The translations under genes were made by a program, and so were the position numbers. A DNA stretch of 7,503 bases from JAAXTX01 sp035560715 (GTDB taxonomy: Bacteria; Patescibacteriota; Minisyncoccia; Moranbacterales; UBA1568): positions 1 to 7,503 of the forward strand of contig DATMYW010000064.1 in the NCBI GenBank assembly GCA_035560715.1, in the 5' to 3' direction. Positions 1 to 6,796 of this stretch are shown in pieces (the stretch's first letter is position 1; each line of letters begins with the position of its first letter). A model generated the notes under the pieces. That model was given only the letters and a program-made list of their open reading frames with translations. It was not told where the DNA came from and ran no database searches.

Positions 1-46
1 ACTTTATAACTTTCCACTTTCTACTTTTCACTTTCTACTTTCTACT
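1..46. repeat. AT-rich tandem repeat, period 7 (TTCTACT on plus strand)
   Basis: Read on the minus strand, the bases just after the glycosyltransferase stop codon divide into successive 7-mers: AGTAGAA, AGTAGAA, AGTGAAA, AGTAGAA, AGTGGAA, AGTTATA, then a partial unit cut by the window edge. Related but out-of-phase units (AGTTGAA, AGTTCAT) reach about position 65, so the last codons of the gene seem to derive from the same array. Base composition is very unlike the GC-rich genes nearby. No terminator-like hairpin is visible here, so where the flippase-glycosyltransferase transcript ends is unknown. Confidence 0.75.
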
Positions 47-1015
47 TTATGAACTTTCAACTCTCTGTACGTTCTCCTGTCGTTTCCGTATCACGTACAG
101 AGGCCGGTTGATGACCTCTCCGTGGATCTTGGCGATATAGAGCGCGATGAGACCGATCGACATGAGGATCATGCCCACGAGGAAGACGATGAGGATCGCG
201 AGGTTCTCGGCGTCGGAAAAGGTCGACGCGAACGGCGTATGGTACACGTACTTGCCGAGGAGGATATAGAGTCCGGCTGAACCGGACACGAGCGTGATGG
301 TGATACCCAGTATGCCGGCGAGCTGCAGCGGCAGGAGGCTCAGCGAGACGAAGCTGTTGAGGGCGAGCGCGAAGAGTTTCCAGAACCCGTAACTCGCCGT
401 GCCGTGTTGCCGTTCGTTGGCATCGAAGTATACGAATCCGCGGGTAAACCCGAGCCAGTCGACGAGTGAGCGGGTCATACGCTTCGACTCGGTGAACCGG
501 TTGAACTCGTCGATGACCGAGCGGTCGAGCAGCCGGAAGTCGGTCGCGTTCGGGACCACCTCTACGTCGGTTATCCGGTTTATGATCGCATAAAACAGTT
601 TCGAACCGGCCTTCTTGACGAACGAATCGCTCTTGCAGCGATTGCGGACACCCACCACGACCTCGCACCCCTCCTCCCACTTCCGGATGAAGTCGGGTAT
701 CAGCTCCGCCGGGTGCTGCATGTCCGCGTCGATCATGATGCACGCTTCGCCCTCGCAGTGGTGCATGCCCGCGCTGGTGGCGGCCTCCTTGCCGAAATTG
801 CGCGAGAAGTCGATGAGTCGGACCGAGTGATCCCGGGCCTCGAGCGAGCGCACTTCCGCCGCGGTCCCGTCCGTACTGCCATCGTTCACGAAGATCGTCT
901 CGAAGACATACGTCTTCGGCTCGAACATGCGGAAGACCTCGGACAGCTTTTCATACAGCGGACCGATATTCTTCTCCTCGTTATGTGCCGGAATGATGAT
1001 GGAAATCAGTTTCAT
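47..1015 (-). CDS. Family 2 glycosyltransferase, polyprenyl-phosphate (GtrB/DPM1-like), membrane-anchored
   Basis: This 322-residue protein has the family 2 (GT-A fold) catalytic domain at about residues 4-165: IIIPAHNEE at 6-14, VNDGSTD at 43-49 and a DAD metal/nucleotide motif at 96-98 followed by MQHP. A TDFRLLDR stretch at 158-165 and ERQHGTASYG at 201-210 fit the polyprenyl-phosphate sugar transferase branch (GtrB, ArnC, DPM1-like). Hydrophobic segments at about 218-255 and 271-296 and a basic tail (RPLYVIRKRQ) give the usual C-terminal membrane anchor. The expected reaction is transfer of a sugar from a nucleotide sugar to a lipid phosphate at the inner face of the membrane. Which sugar cannot be told from sequence. 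The ATG overlaps the flippase stop as ATGA and no Shine-Dalgarno is visible, which suggests coupled translation. Length is normal for the family. Confidence 0.9.
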   Translation of the reverse strand: MKLISIIIPAHNEEKNIGPLYEKLSEVFRMFEPKTYVFETIFVNDGSTDGTAAEVRSLEARDHSVRLIDFSRNFGKEAATSAGMHHCEGEACIMIDADMQHPAELIPDFIRKWEEGCEVVVGVRNRCKSDSFVKKAGSKLFYAIINRITDVEVVPNATDFRLLDRSVIDEFNRFTESKRMTRSLVDWLGFTRGFVYFDANERQHGTASYGFWKLFALALNSFVSLSLLPLQLAGILGITITLVSGSAGLYILLGKYVYHTPFASTFSDAENLAILIVFLVGMILMSIGLIALYIAKIHGEVINRPLYVIRKRQENVQRVESS

Positions 1016-2301
1016 ACGGTTCGTCTCAGACGGTTACCGACGAGGAACAGCGCGCCGACGATGATGGCGGCCGCCTGGGCGGCGATGTTGATGGCGAGCA
1101 TGGAGGAAATGCTCTTGCCGTAGAGCTCGAACGCGGCGATCGATACGACGGTTACCGCCAGAAACGCGTATGCCACCCGGGTCCGGTGGAGAGACAACAG
1201 GTACTGGAAGATGACGTTTGAAAGCGAGTAGAGCGATACGACGACGGCGAACCAGCCGAGGTACGGCGCAGCATCGGCATACTTGTTCCCGAAGAGGATG
1301 CCGAGTATCGTCGTGGGGAAGAGGAAATAGAGAAGTGTCGCGACGAGCGACGCGGCCGCAACCGTCGCGAGGCCGATCCCGAGGATGTGCCGCGAGGATT
1401 CCCCCTTATGGTTCTTCTCGGCGGACATGGAAAACAGCACGCCGGCAATGACACCGGTTCCGAAATAGATCACCTTGGACACGACGGTCAGTGCGCCGTA
1501 CTGCCCTGCCGCGAATTCGGTCAGGTTGTGCTTCGCGAGTATCATGTCCGCGTTTCCGAGGACCGTGATCGCGAGATTACCGAAGAACGCGGGCATCACG
1601 TAACGCCGGAGCGACGCGAAGTCGACCGCCTTGCGGAAGCGCTCGTCGTGGACGGCGGACTTCCGGGCGACGGTAGAACGAAGGTACCAGGACGTGAGTG
1701 CATAGCCTGCAACCGAGGAGAACAGGAGGCTGCCAACGATACCTCCTAGCGCGAGGCCGGCGGCGACGAGCGCCACGCCTGAGACGAGCTTGACTACGCT
1801 CGACAGGACGCTCGCGATACTCGACTCGGCAAACTTCTGCCACCCGCTCAGGAGTCCGCCGTTGACCGCGCCGAAGAACGAGACATACATGGAGATCCAG
1901 ATGAGCACGAGCGCGAACCGGTTCGAGACATTGAGATAGCTCCCGATCATCGGGGTCAGCAGGACCGTCATGATAAAAATCGGAAGTCCGTATTTCAGGA
2001 CTTTCCGATTGAGATATGAGAGGATTTCGTGACTGCCGGCGGTATTGCCGTCGGCCTTGCATGCGGCGGCGTACTTGGCCGCTACCATCGTCAGGGTCGC
2101 CGCGGGGACCGAAACGATCGTAATGAGCGAGATGAGCGACTCGGCCTCGCCGTAGACCGACACGCTCACCTGCCGGCCGATGACCAGGTGATAGACGTAG
2201 TTCATGACGTTCACGAGCAGATTGCCCGAAAAAAGTATCGCGCTGTTCTTCGCGAACGTCATATGGGGGGCGAATCGTTCCTTCAGGGTGTTCGATGGCA
2301 T
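1012..2301 (-). CDS. Wzx-like polysaccharide/lipid-linked glycan flippase
   Basis: This protein of 429 residues is almost entirely hydrophobic helices. I count about 12 membrane segments, for example near residues 18-38, 55-75, 103-122, 128-150, 163-185, 188-206, 268-290, 308-328, 345-370, 376-394 and 400-422. The opening FAKNSAILFSGNLLVNV and the overall pattern fit the oligosaccharide-flippase branch of the MOP superfamily (RfbX/Wzx). Members move undecaprenyl-linked glycans across the cytoplasmic membrane. I chose the ATG at 2301. A TTG at 2331 would add 10 residues, and an ATG at 2262 would remove 13; none has a clear ribosome-binding site. The gene lies downstream of a strong promoter (2391-2419) and overlaps the glycosyltransferase by 4 bases, so the two probably form one operon. 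Wzx proteins are too divergent for a substrate call. Confidence 0.85.
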   Translation of the reverse strand: MPSNTLKERFAPHMTFAKNSAILFSGNLLVNVMNYVYHLVIGRQVSVSVYGEAESLISLITIVSVPAATLTMVAAKYAAACKADGNTAGSHEILSYLNRKVLKYGLPIFIMTVLLTPMIGSYLNVSNRFALVLIWISMYVSFFGAVNGGLLSGWQKFAESSIASVLSSVVKLVSGVALVAAGLALGGIVGSLLFSSVAGYALTSWYLRSTVARKSAVHDERFRKAVDFASLRRYVMPAFFGNLAITVLGNADMILAKHNLTEFAAGQYGALTVVSKVIYFGTGVIAGVLFSMSAEKNHKGESSRHILGIGLATVAAASLVATLLYFLFPTTILGILFGNKYADAAPYLGWFAVVVSLYSLSNVIFQYLLSLHRTRVAYAFLAVTVVSIAAFELYGKSISSMLAINIAAQAAAIIVGALFLVGNRLRRTV

Positions 2302-2390
2302 TGGTCGTACGAAATAGCCTTTTTGAGGCAATTTTTGACAGAACGGTTCGCGTCGAATCCCCGGAGGAATTTCCGCTTACCCGACACGAA

Positions 2391-2419
2391 ATATTAGCGA
2401 GTCTATCATGTTTTGTCAA
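2391..2419 (-). promoter_or_regulatory. Sigma-70-type promoter for flippase-glycosyltransferase operon
   Basis: On the minus strand TTGACA (2419-2414, perfect -35) is followed by 17 bases and TAATAT (2396-2391, 5 of 6 matches to TATAAT). Transcription would begin near 2384, leaving a leader of roughly 80 bases before the ATG at 2301. No obvious riboswitch-like fold is visible in that leader. Confidence 0.75.
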
Positions 2420-2442
2420 CGACGGCAAAGAACCGTATAGTA

Positions 2443-2471
2443 TTGACATCGGGCGACTTTCGTCGTATGTT
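2443..2471 (+). promoter_or_regulatory. Sigma-70-type promoter for galE
   Basis: A perfect TTGACA (2443-2448) is followed by 17 bases and TATGTT (2466-2471, 4 of 6 matches). Transcription would start near 2478, giving a leader of only about 20 bases with no recognisable Shine-Dalgarno before the ATG at 2498. The spacer contains the dyad CGACtttcGTCG (2454-2465), which could be an operator. The -35 box lies 23 bases from that of the divergent flippase promoter. Confidence 0.65.
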
Positions 2472-2497
2472 TCAGTGTCATCCATATCGGCTATCCT

Positions 2498-3490
2498 ATG
2501 AAGATTCTCGTGACCGGCGGAGCGGGATATATCGGTTCGCATACGGTACGCGCGCTCAGGAGCTCCGGCCACCAGGTGGTCATTTTCGATAATCTCTCGA
2601 CCGGTCATCGATCTGCCGTTTCGGATTTTGAGTTCTTCCATGGCGACCTCGCGAACCGCTCCGATCTGGAAGCGGTCTTTTCCCGTCACTCCTTCGACGC
2701 GGTCGTTCATTTTGCCGGGAGCATCGAAGCGGGCGAGTCGATGAAGGATCCGAAACGTTTCTTCGACAACAATGTCCGGAACGGGCTCAACCTGCTCGAG
2801 GCCATGCTCGCTCATGGCGTAATGAATATCGTCTTCTCCTCCACGGCAGCAGTATATGGCGAGCCCGAACGGATGCCTGTCACCGAGGACGCCCCGACCG
2901 TCCCGACGAACGTATACGGCTTGTCGAAACTCATGTTCGAACAGGTGCTAGAAGCGTACGACGCCGCATACGGACTCAAATCCGTCCGATTCCGCTATTT
3001 CAATGCGGCCGGAGCCGATGCTTCCGCGAAAATCGGTGAGGACCATCCCAATGAGTCTCATCTCATCCCGCTCGTGTTGCGTACCGCACAGGGAAAACGT
3101 GAAAACATAAAGATATTCGGAACGGATCTTTCAACCGAAGACGGCACGGGCATTCGTGATTATGTCCATGTCAACGACCTCGCCGATGCGCACGTTCTTG
3201 CGATCGATTACCTCGCCAAGAACGGGAAGTCCGACGTTTTCAACCTCGGAAACGGAAACGGCATCTCTGTCCGCACCGTGATCGAGGTCTCTAGGCGCAT
3301 CACCGGTATCGGTTTCGCGGTGACCGAGGAACCGCGTCGACCGGGAGATCCCGAAAAACTCTTCGCGAGTTCGGAAAAAGCGAAGTCCATCCTCGGTTGG
3401 AAACCGAGATATTCCGGCATCGAAAAGATTATCGAAAGCGCCTGGGGCTGGCACAAGGCTCATCCGGACGGATTCGCGGAAAACGATTGA
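2498..3490 (+). CDS. galE: UDP-glucose/UDP-GlcNAc 4-epimerase (GalE family)
   Basis: This complete 330-residue extended short-chain dehydrogenase interconverts UDP-glucose and UDP-galactose (or the N-acetyl forms) using bound NAD. The glycine-rich NAD motif GGAGYIGSHT is at residues 7-16, and FDNLSTGH at 30-37 matches the family. D50-L51 fits the adenine-contact position. The catalytic set is present: T116 in FSSTAAVYG, Y140 and K144 in YGLSK, and N169 in RYFNAAGA. IRDYVHVNDLA at 219-229 is the classic C-terminal signature. By alignment to E. coli GalE, the position of Tyr299 (gatekeeper for N-acetyl sugars) is Leu288 here, so UDP-GlcNAc might also be used; this is inference. The gene has its own promoter and is divergent from the flippase operon. 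It would supply a sugar nucleotide for glycan assembly. There is no clear Shine-Dalgarno before the ATG. Confidence 0.93.
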   Translation: MKILVTGGAGYIGSHTVRALRSSGHQVVIFDNLSTGHRSAVSDFEFFHGDLANRSDLEAVFSRHSFDAVVHFAGSIEAGESMKDPKRFFDNNVRNGLNLLEAMLAHGVMNIVFSSTAAVYGEPERMPVTEDAPTVPTNVYGLSKLMFEQVLEAYDAAYGLKSVRFRYFNAAGADASAKIGEDHPNESHLIPLVLRTAQGKRENIKIFGTDLSTEDGTGIRDYVHVNDLADAHVLAIDYLAKNGKSDVFNLGNGNGISVRTVIEVSRRITGIGFAVTEEPRRPGDPEKLFASSEKAKSILGWKPRYSGIEKIIESAWGWHKAHPDGFAEND

Positions 3491-3578
3491 ACGCATACGA
3501 TCGGTCGGTTCGGCCTCCTTCGCGGACGGCATCCGTAAGACTGCGAGTGGTTCGCAGCCGGCCCCACTGACCCTCCCC

Positions 3579-3609
3579 TCCCATCCTAAAACGTAGTTTT
3601 AGGATGGGA
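3579..3609. repeat. Perfect 14-bp inverted repeat with 3-base loop
   Basis: The left arm TCCCATCCTAAAAC (3579-3592) is exactly complementary to GTTTTAGGATGGGA (3596-3609) around a GTA loop. It lies about 90 bases after the galE stop. Neither strand shows a T-run after the stem, so it is not a standard intrinsic terminator, although it could block or protect the galE transcript 3' end. It could also be a dispersed palindromic repeat or a protein-binding site. A weaker stem, CTGCGA/TCGCAG, lies just before it (3541-3557), also without a T-run. Confidence 0.7.
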
Positions 3610-3666
3610 TACCCGGCGCCAGATAGGATGACTTACATCGTTTCCGAAATAGTGCGGAATGTGAAC

Positions 3667-3700
3667 AAAAAGGCCTGACTCAATCTTGAGTCAGGCCTTT
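3667..3700 (-). terminator. Intrinsic terminator of the surface-protein gene
   Basis: A perfect 15-bp stem (arms 3669-3683 and 3686-3700, core GGCCTGACTCAA) closes on a 2-base loop. Read on the minus strand, it begins 23 bases after the surface gene's TAG and is followed by TTTTTG, a good U-tract. Read on the plus strand, the tail is only TTTCACGG, so any termination of galE transcripts would be weaker, though the A/T-flanked stem could act in both directions. Confidence 0.9.
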
Positions 3701-3723
3701 CACGGTTTTCGACCGGAAAGCGT

Positions 3724-6700
3724 CTAGGCGATCGGGGTTTCTTCCTCACGCTTCTTCTTGCCGGCGATAAGAAAGCGGTATCCGCCGTACCCGGCCGCGA
3801 CCAGGACTACTAGCCAAGGCCACCAGGAGTTCCCCGGATCGTTCGAGACTGACGCGCCCTCGACGGTACTCTGCCCATCGTCAGTCCGTGCGCCTTCGAC
3901 CGTACCCGTCATTTCCTCGGTCGCGCTTCCGACCGAAGATTCGGTCCCCTCGTACTTCACGGTGATGCCGTTCCCCGACTCGGGGATCGTGACCGAGACG
4001 ATCTTCGCGTCGCTTCGGTTCCCCGCCTCGTCGCGTGTGACGAACTTGTAGTAGTACTTCTCGCCGTGCTTCACGTCCGTGTCGGTCATCGACTCGTCGC
4101 GGCGATCATTCTTCCGTATCAGTGAATCGCGATTGATCGCGAAGTGCTTGTCCTTCCCGCGATAAACGAACACCCGGTCGATATCCTCGTCGTCCGCGTT
4201 CCAGGAAAGTTGTACGCCATCCTTCTCCTTGTCCCAGGATACGCGCAGGTGCGAGACCTCGTCGGGATCCTTGGTATCCGCCTTCACGGTCTTCTCGGCG
4301 GACGCGGTCGCGTTCCCCGCCGCGTCGATCGCACGGTACGTGAAATGCCAGGTACCGTCAGAAAGGGTCACCGGATTCTCGTAGGTCTGCCAGGCTCCCG
4401 TCCCGTCGAGCCGATATTCGATCGCGGAGACCGAACCGTTATCGCCGGCCGAAAGCGTGACCTGCGGCCTCGTCACATACCAGTCATTGTCCCCGTCCGG
4501 ACTCGAAGGCGAGACCGCGAGGTTCACGGAAGGCGCCGTGGCATCGGAAACGATAGTGATGGAGTAGGTGTTCCCGACATTGCCGGCATGATCGATCGAC
4601 TGCGACGAGATACGGTACGCCCCGTCGGCGATGGTTCCCGGCAGTCGATAGTTCCACCGTTTCGTGCCGGTCGCGACGAAGCGGGTCTCGCTTGTCTGCC
4701 AGCCGGAACCGTTCCAGTACAGTTCCATCGCGGAACCGAACGGCGTGTACGCGATCCCGAGTTCGACCCGGCTCACACCGGAGACCGCATCGTTCGCGGA
4801 ACCGTCGATCGACCCGTCCCATCCGTTCGTGACGACGGATCCGCCGTTTTCGAGATTGAACGTATCGATCGTGCCGGTCGGGTTCTCCGAATCGACGAGA
4901 TACTCGACCGGCGAGGAGACACCGACATTGCCACTTCGGTCCTTGCCCGCGACACAGACCCATTCGTGCGTCGTGACGAAGAGCGGGGCGGACAGCGCGT
5001 AGGATTCGTACGATGTGTCACATGTGCCGGGATCGGTGTCGAATGTCTTGAAACGGTACGAGGACACGTCGCAGCCGGAAACGTCATCGGAACAGGTCAC
5101 GCCGACCTGTCGCGGATCATCGGTCCAGCCTTCCGGCGCGCCGGCGACCATGATATGTGGTACGGTCATGTCCGCCGGAATCACGTTCACCGCGTCGGAG
5201 CAGGCATTGTCCGACTCGTCGGACTCGTCGATGCGGCGGCTCGGGTCGACGACGCACGCGTTGCCCCATCCCGCGCGGGGGTTGACGAGCGTGCCTGTCG
5301 CGTCGGGACTGACCGTGACCGAGACAGTCACCGAACCGCCCGCGGGAATCGTGACCGTGCCGTCCGCAAAGCAGGAAAGGTCCCGGCGATCGATGCCTGA
5401 TTGGAAGCAGCGGATGGTACCGGTCGTGCCGCCATTCCTGTTCACCGCGACCATGCCGTATGCCGAGACGCCGTGGCTCGGCATATTGTCACGGATGATC
5501 TCGCGGTGATCGTCGAAGGTCGCCGCGCCGTTGCCCGTGTTCGTGACGATGAGGATCCAGTGGAACGCGGTACCGACCGTGGAGGACTTGCCACCGAGAT
5601 CATTGGTCTTGGAAATCGAGAGGTCCGGAGCGACGACCTCGAAGGTGCCGTTCTTGATGACCGTGCCTCGGCCGGAGCAGTCATGGTCGCGCGGATGGGA
5701 ATCCCCGTGATGCCCCTCCGATGCCCCGTCCCGATACTCGGTCAGCTCGGCCGTCCAGGTGCCGGTCGGCGCATCGGACGCGAGCAAGACGGCCACATCG
5801 AACACTCCGTCACGTTCACGCGAGAAACACGATGACGCGTACCGGACCGCCGAGTGGGAATCCCTGACCGTGATCCGGTACGTGCGGTTGTCCGAGAGAC
5901 GGATCGCCCTGAGGCGGACGGACTCCCCGCGCGCATAGACATCCTTGTCGCTCATGAAATCGGGGGTATACGTCGCGACGAAGACGGTGAAGTGATCGAG
6001 AGTCACATCGATGTGGGATTTTTTTACGGACACGTCGCTTGCGGGAACGGTATCAGCGTCGGCAAGTCCGGACACGCTTTCCGCGAAGCGGATCTGAGCA
6101 TCGGATTCGTCCCTGTCCTTGGGCAGCGTGAGGTCATACGTGAACGATCCGTCCTCCATGTCCGAAGAGATATCGTACGCCTTGTGGGACATCGCGCCGA
6201 AGAGCGCGACCTGCTCATCGGTGAGAACGACCTCCTCGACAGTCAGCGTGCCGGGTTCCTTCGGAAGCCGGGTAAACGTCACCGTGACGGCGTCGTCTTG
6301 CGGCGCGACGTAGGTCTTGCCGATTTCCACGTGCGAAGTGGTCGTGGCCGTTCGTCCGTCGATCTGCCACACGGGCAGTACGCGCTCGGTCGACGCCTCC
6401 CCTGCGGCCTCCACGGTCGGCACGGCAGGCTCGCTCTCGACGGTCGTCGCAGGCTCGCTCGGAACGACCGCAGGTACGGACGACTCGACGGCCGAGAGTT
6501 CGGTCACCGCAGACTCGACGACCGGCGCCGCTTCGGTGTTTATGACCTCCGGAGCCGGAATCGATGTGCTCTCACTCGCCGACTGATCCGCTGCCGGTTC
6601 GGCCGGAGTCGGCGCGACGACGGATATTTCGGACGACGGAACTTCCTGCGCGAACATGAACGCGGGCGCCGCCGGCTGCAAGAGCATCGCGACGATCATC

Positions 6701-6756
6701 ACGAGGTCGATTGCCCGGAGGAGCGCTTTCGACTTATTCGACATTCCCTGTTTCAT
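3724..6756 (-). CDS. Large secreted, membrane-anchored multidomain surface protein (Ig-like/FN3 repeats)
   Basis: This protein of about 1010 residues (counted from the ATG at 6756) would lie on the cell surface. A Lys/Arg N-terminus and hydrophobic stretch (17-36, LVMIVAMLL) form a signal peptide. A Ser/Ala/Pro/Glu-rich linker spans 37-126. A beta domain at about 127-263 includes LTDEQVALFGAMSHKAYDI and ends LDHFTVFV; I recall similar domains in Parcubacteria proteins, unverified. An MG2/Ig-like domain (264-377) carries a His/Asp-rich loop. A DUF11/CARDB-like domain starts at PDLSISKTND (377-527). A Cys-rich Ig-like domain (528-625), a second Ig-like domain (626-737), an OmpL47/chitobiase-like domain (738-827, YRAIDAAGN) and an FN3-like domain (832-926) follow. 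The C-terminus is a linker, one membrane helix (978-998, WWPWLVVLV) and a basic GKKKR tail; there is no LPXTG. The role may be adhesion or envelope structure, but no enzymatic motif is visible. Starts at TTG 6768 or ATG 6744 are also possible. Confidence 0.88.
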   Translation of the reverse strand: MKQGMSNKSKALLRAIDLVMIVAMLLQPAAPAFMFAQEVPSSEISVVAPTPAEPAADQSASESTSIPAPEVINTEAAPVVESAVTELSAVESSVPAVVPSEPATTVESEPAVPTVEAAGEASTERVLPVWQIDGRTATTTSHVEIGKTYVAPQDDAVTVTFTRLPKEPGTLTVEEVVLTDEQVALFGAMSHKAYDISSDMEDGSFTYDLTLPKDRDESDAQIRFAESVSGLADADTVPASDVSVKKSHIDVTLDHFTVFVATYTPDFMSDKDVYARGESVRLRAIRLSDNRTYRITVRDSHSAVRYASSCFSRERDGVFDVAVLLASDAPTGTWTAELTEYRDGASEGHHGDSHPRDHDCSGRGTVIKNGTFEVVAPDLSISKTNDLGGKSSTVGTAFHWILIVTNTGNGAATFDDHREIIRDNMPSHGVSAYGMVAVNRNGGTTGTIRCFQSGIDRRDLSCFADGTVTIPAGGSVTVSVTVSPDATGTLVNPRAGWGNACVVDPSRRIDESDESDNACSDAVNVIPADMTVPHIMVAGAPEGWTDDPRQVGVTCSDDVSGCDVSSYRFKTFDTDPGTCDTSYESYALSAPLFVTTHEWVCVAGKDRSGNVGVSSPVEYLVDSENPTGTIDTFNLENGGSVVTNGWDGSIDGSANDAVSGVSRVELGIAYTPFGSAMELYWNGSGWQTSETRFVATGTKRWNYRLPGTIADGAYRISSQSIDHAGNVGNTYSITIVSDATAPSVNLAVSPSSPDGDNDWYVTRPQVTLSAGDNGSVSAIEYRLDGTGAWQTYENPVTLSDGTWHFTYRAIDAAGNATASAEKTVKADTKDPDEVSHLRVSWDKEKDGVQLSWNADDEDIDRVFVYRGKDKHFAINRDSLIRKNDRRDESMTDTDVKHGEKYYYKFVTRDEAGNRSDAKIVSVTIPESGNGITVKYEGTESSVGSATEEMTGTVEGARTDDGQSTVEGASVSNDPGNSWWPWLVVLVAAGYGGYRFLIAGKKKREEETPIA

Positions 6757-6767
6757 ACACTTCTTCA

Positions 6768-6796
6768 ATTATCCGTTTACACTATTTCCCTTTCGA
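6768..6796 (-). promoter_or_regulatory. Candidate promoter for the surface-protein gene
   Basis: On the minus strand TCGAAA (6796-6791, 4 of 6) lies 17 bases before GATAAT (6773-6768, 5 of 6). Transcription would then begin near 6761. If this is right, the TTG at 6768 cannot be the start, the ATG at 6756 would be nearly leaderless, and the ATG at 6744 would have a leader of about 17 bases containing CAGGGA. The match is modest, so this is a suggestion rather than a firm call. Confidence 0.35.

Noticed and set aside
1577..2815. A 412-codon minus-strand open frame spanning the flippase-galE intergenic region
   Set aside because: It crosses both promoters and overlaps two clearly real genes in other frames; its translation is low-complexity Arg-rich sequence.
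3541..3557. CTGCGA/TCGCAG stem after galE as a terminator
   Set aside because: Only 6 bp and followed by CCGGCCCC, with no T-run.
4144..5400. A 418-codon plus-strand open frame opposite the surface gene
   Set aside because: It is Arg/Asp/Gly-rich shadow sequence of a GC-rich gene whose true strand is shown by signal peptide, domains, anchor and terminator.
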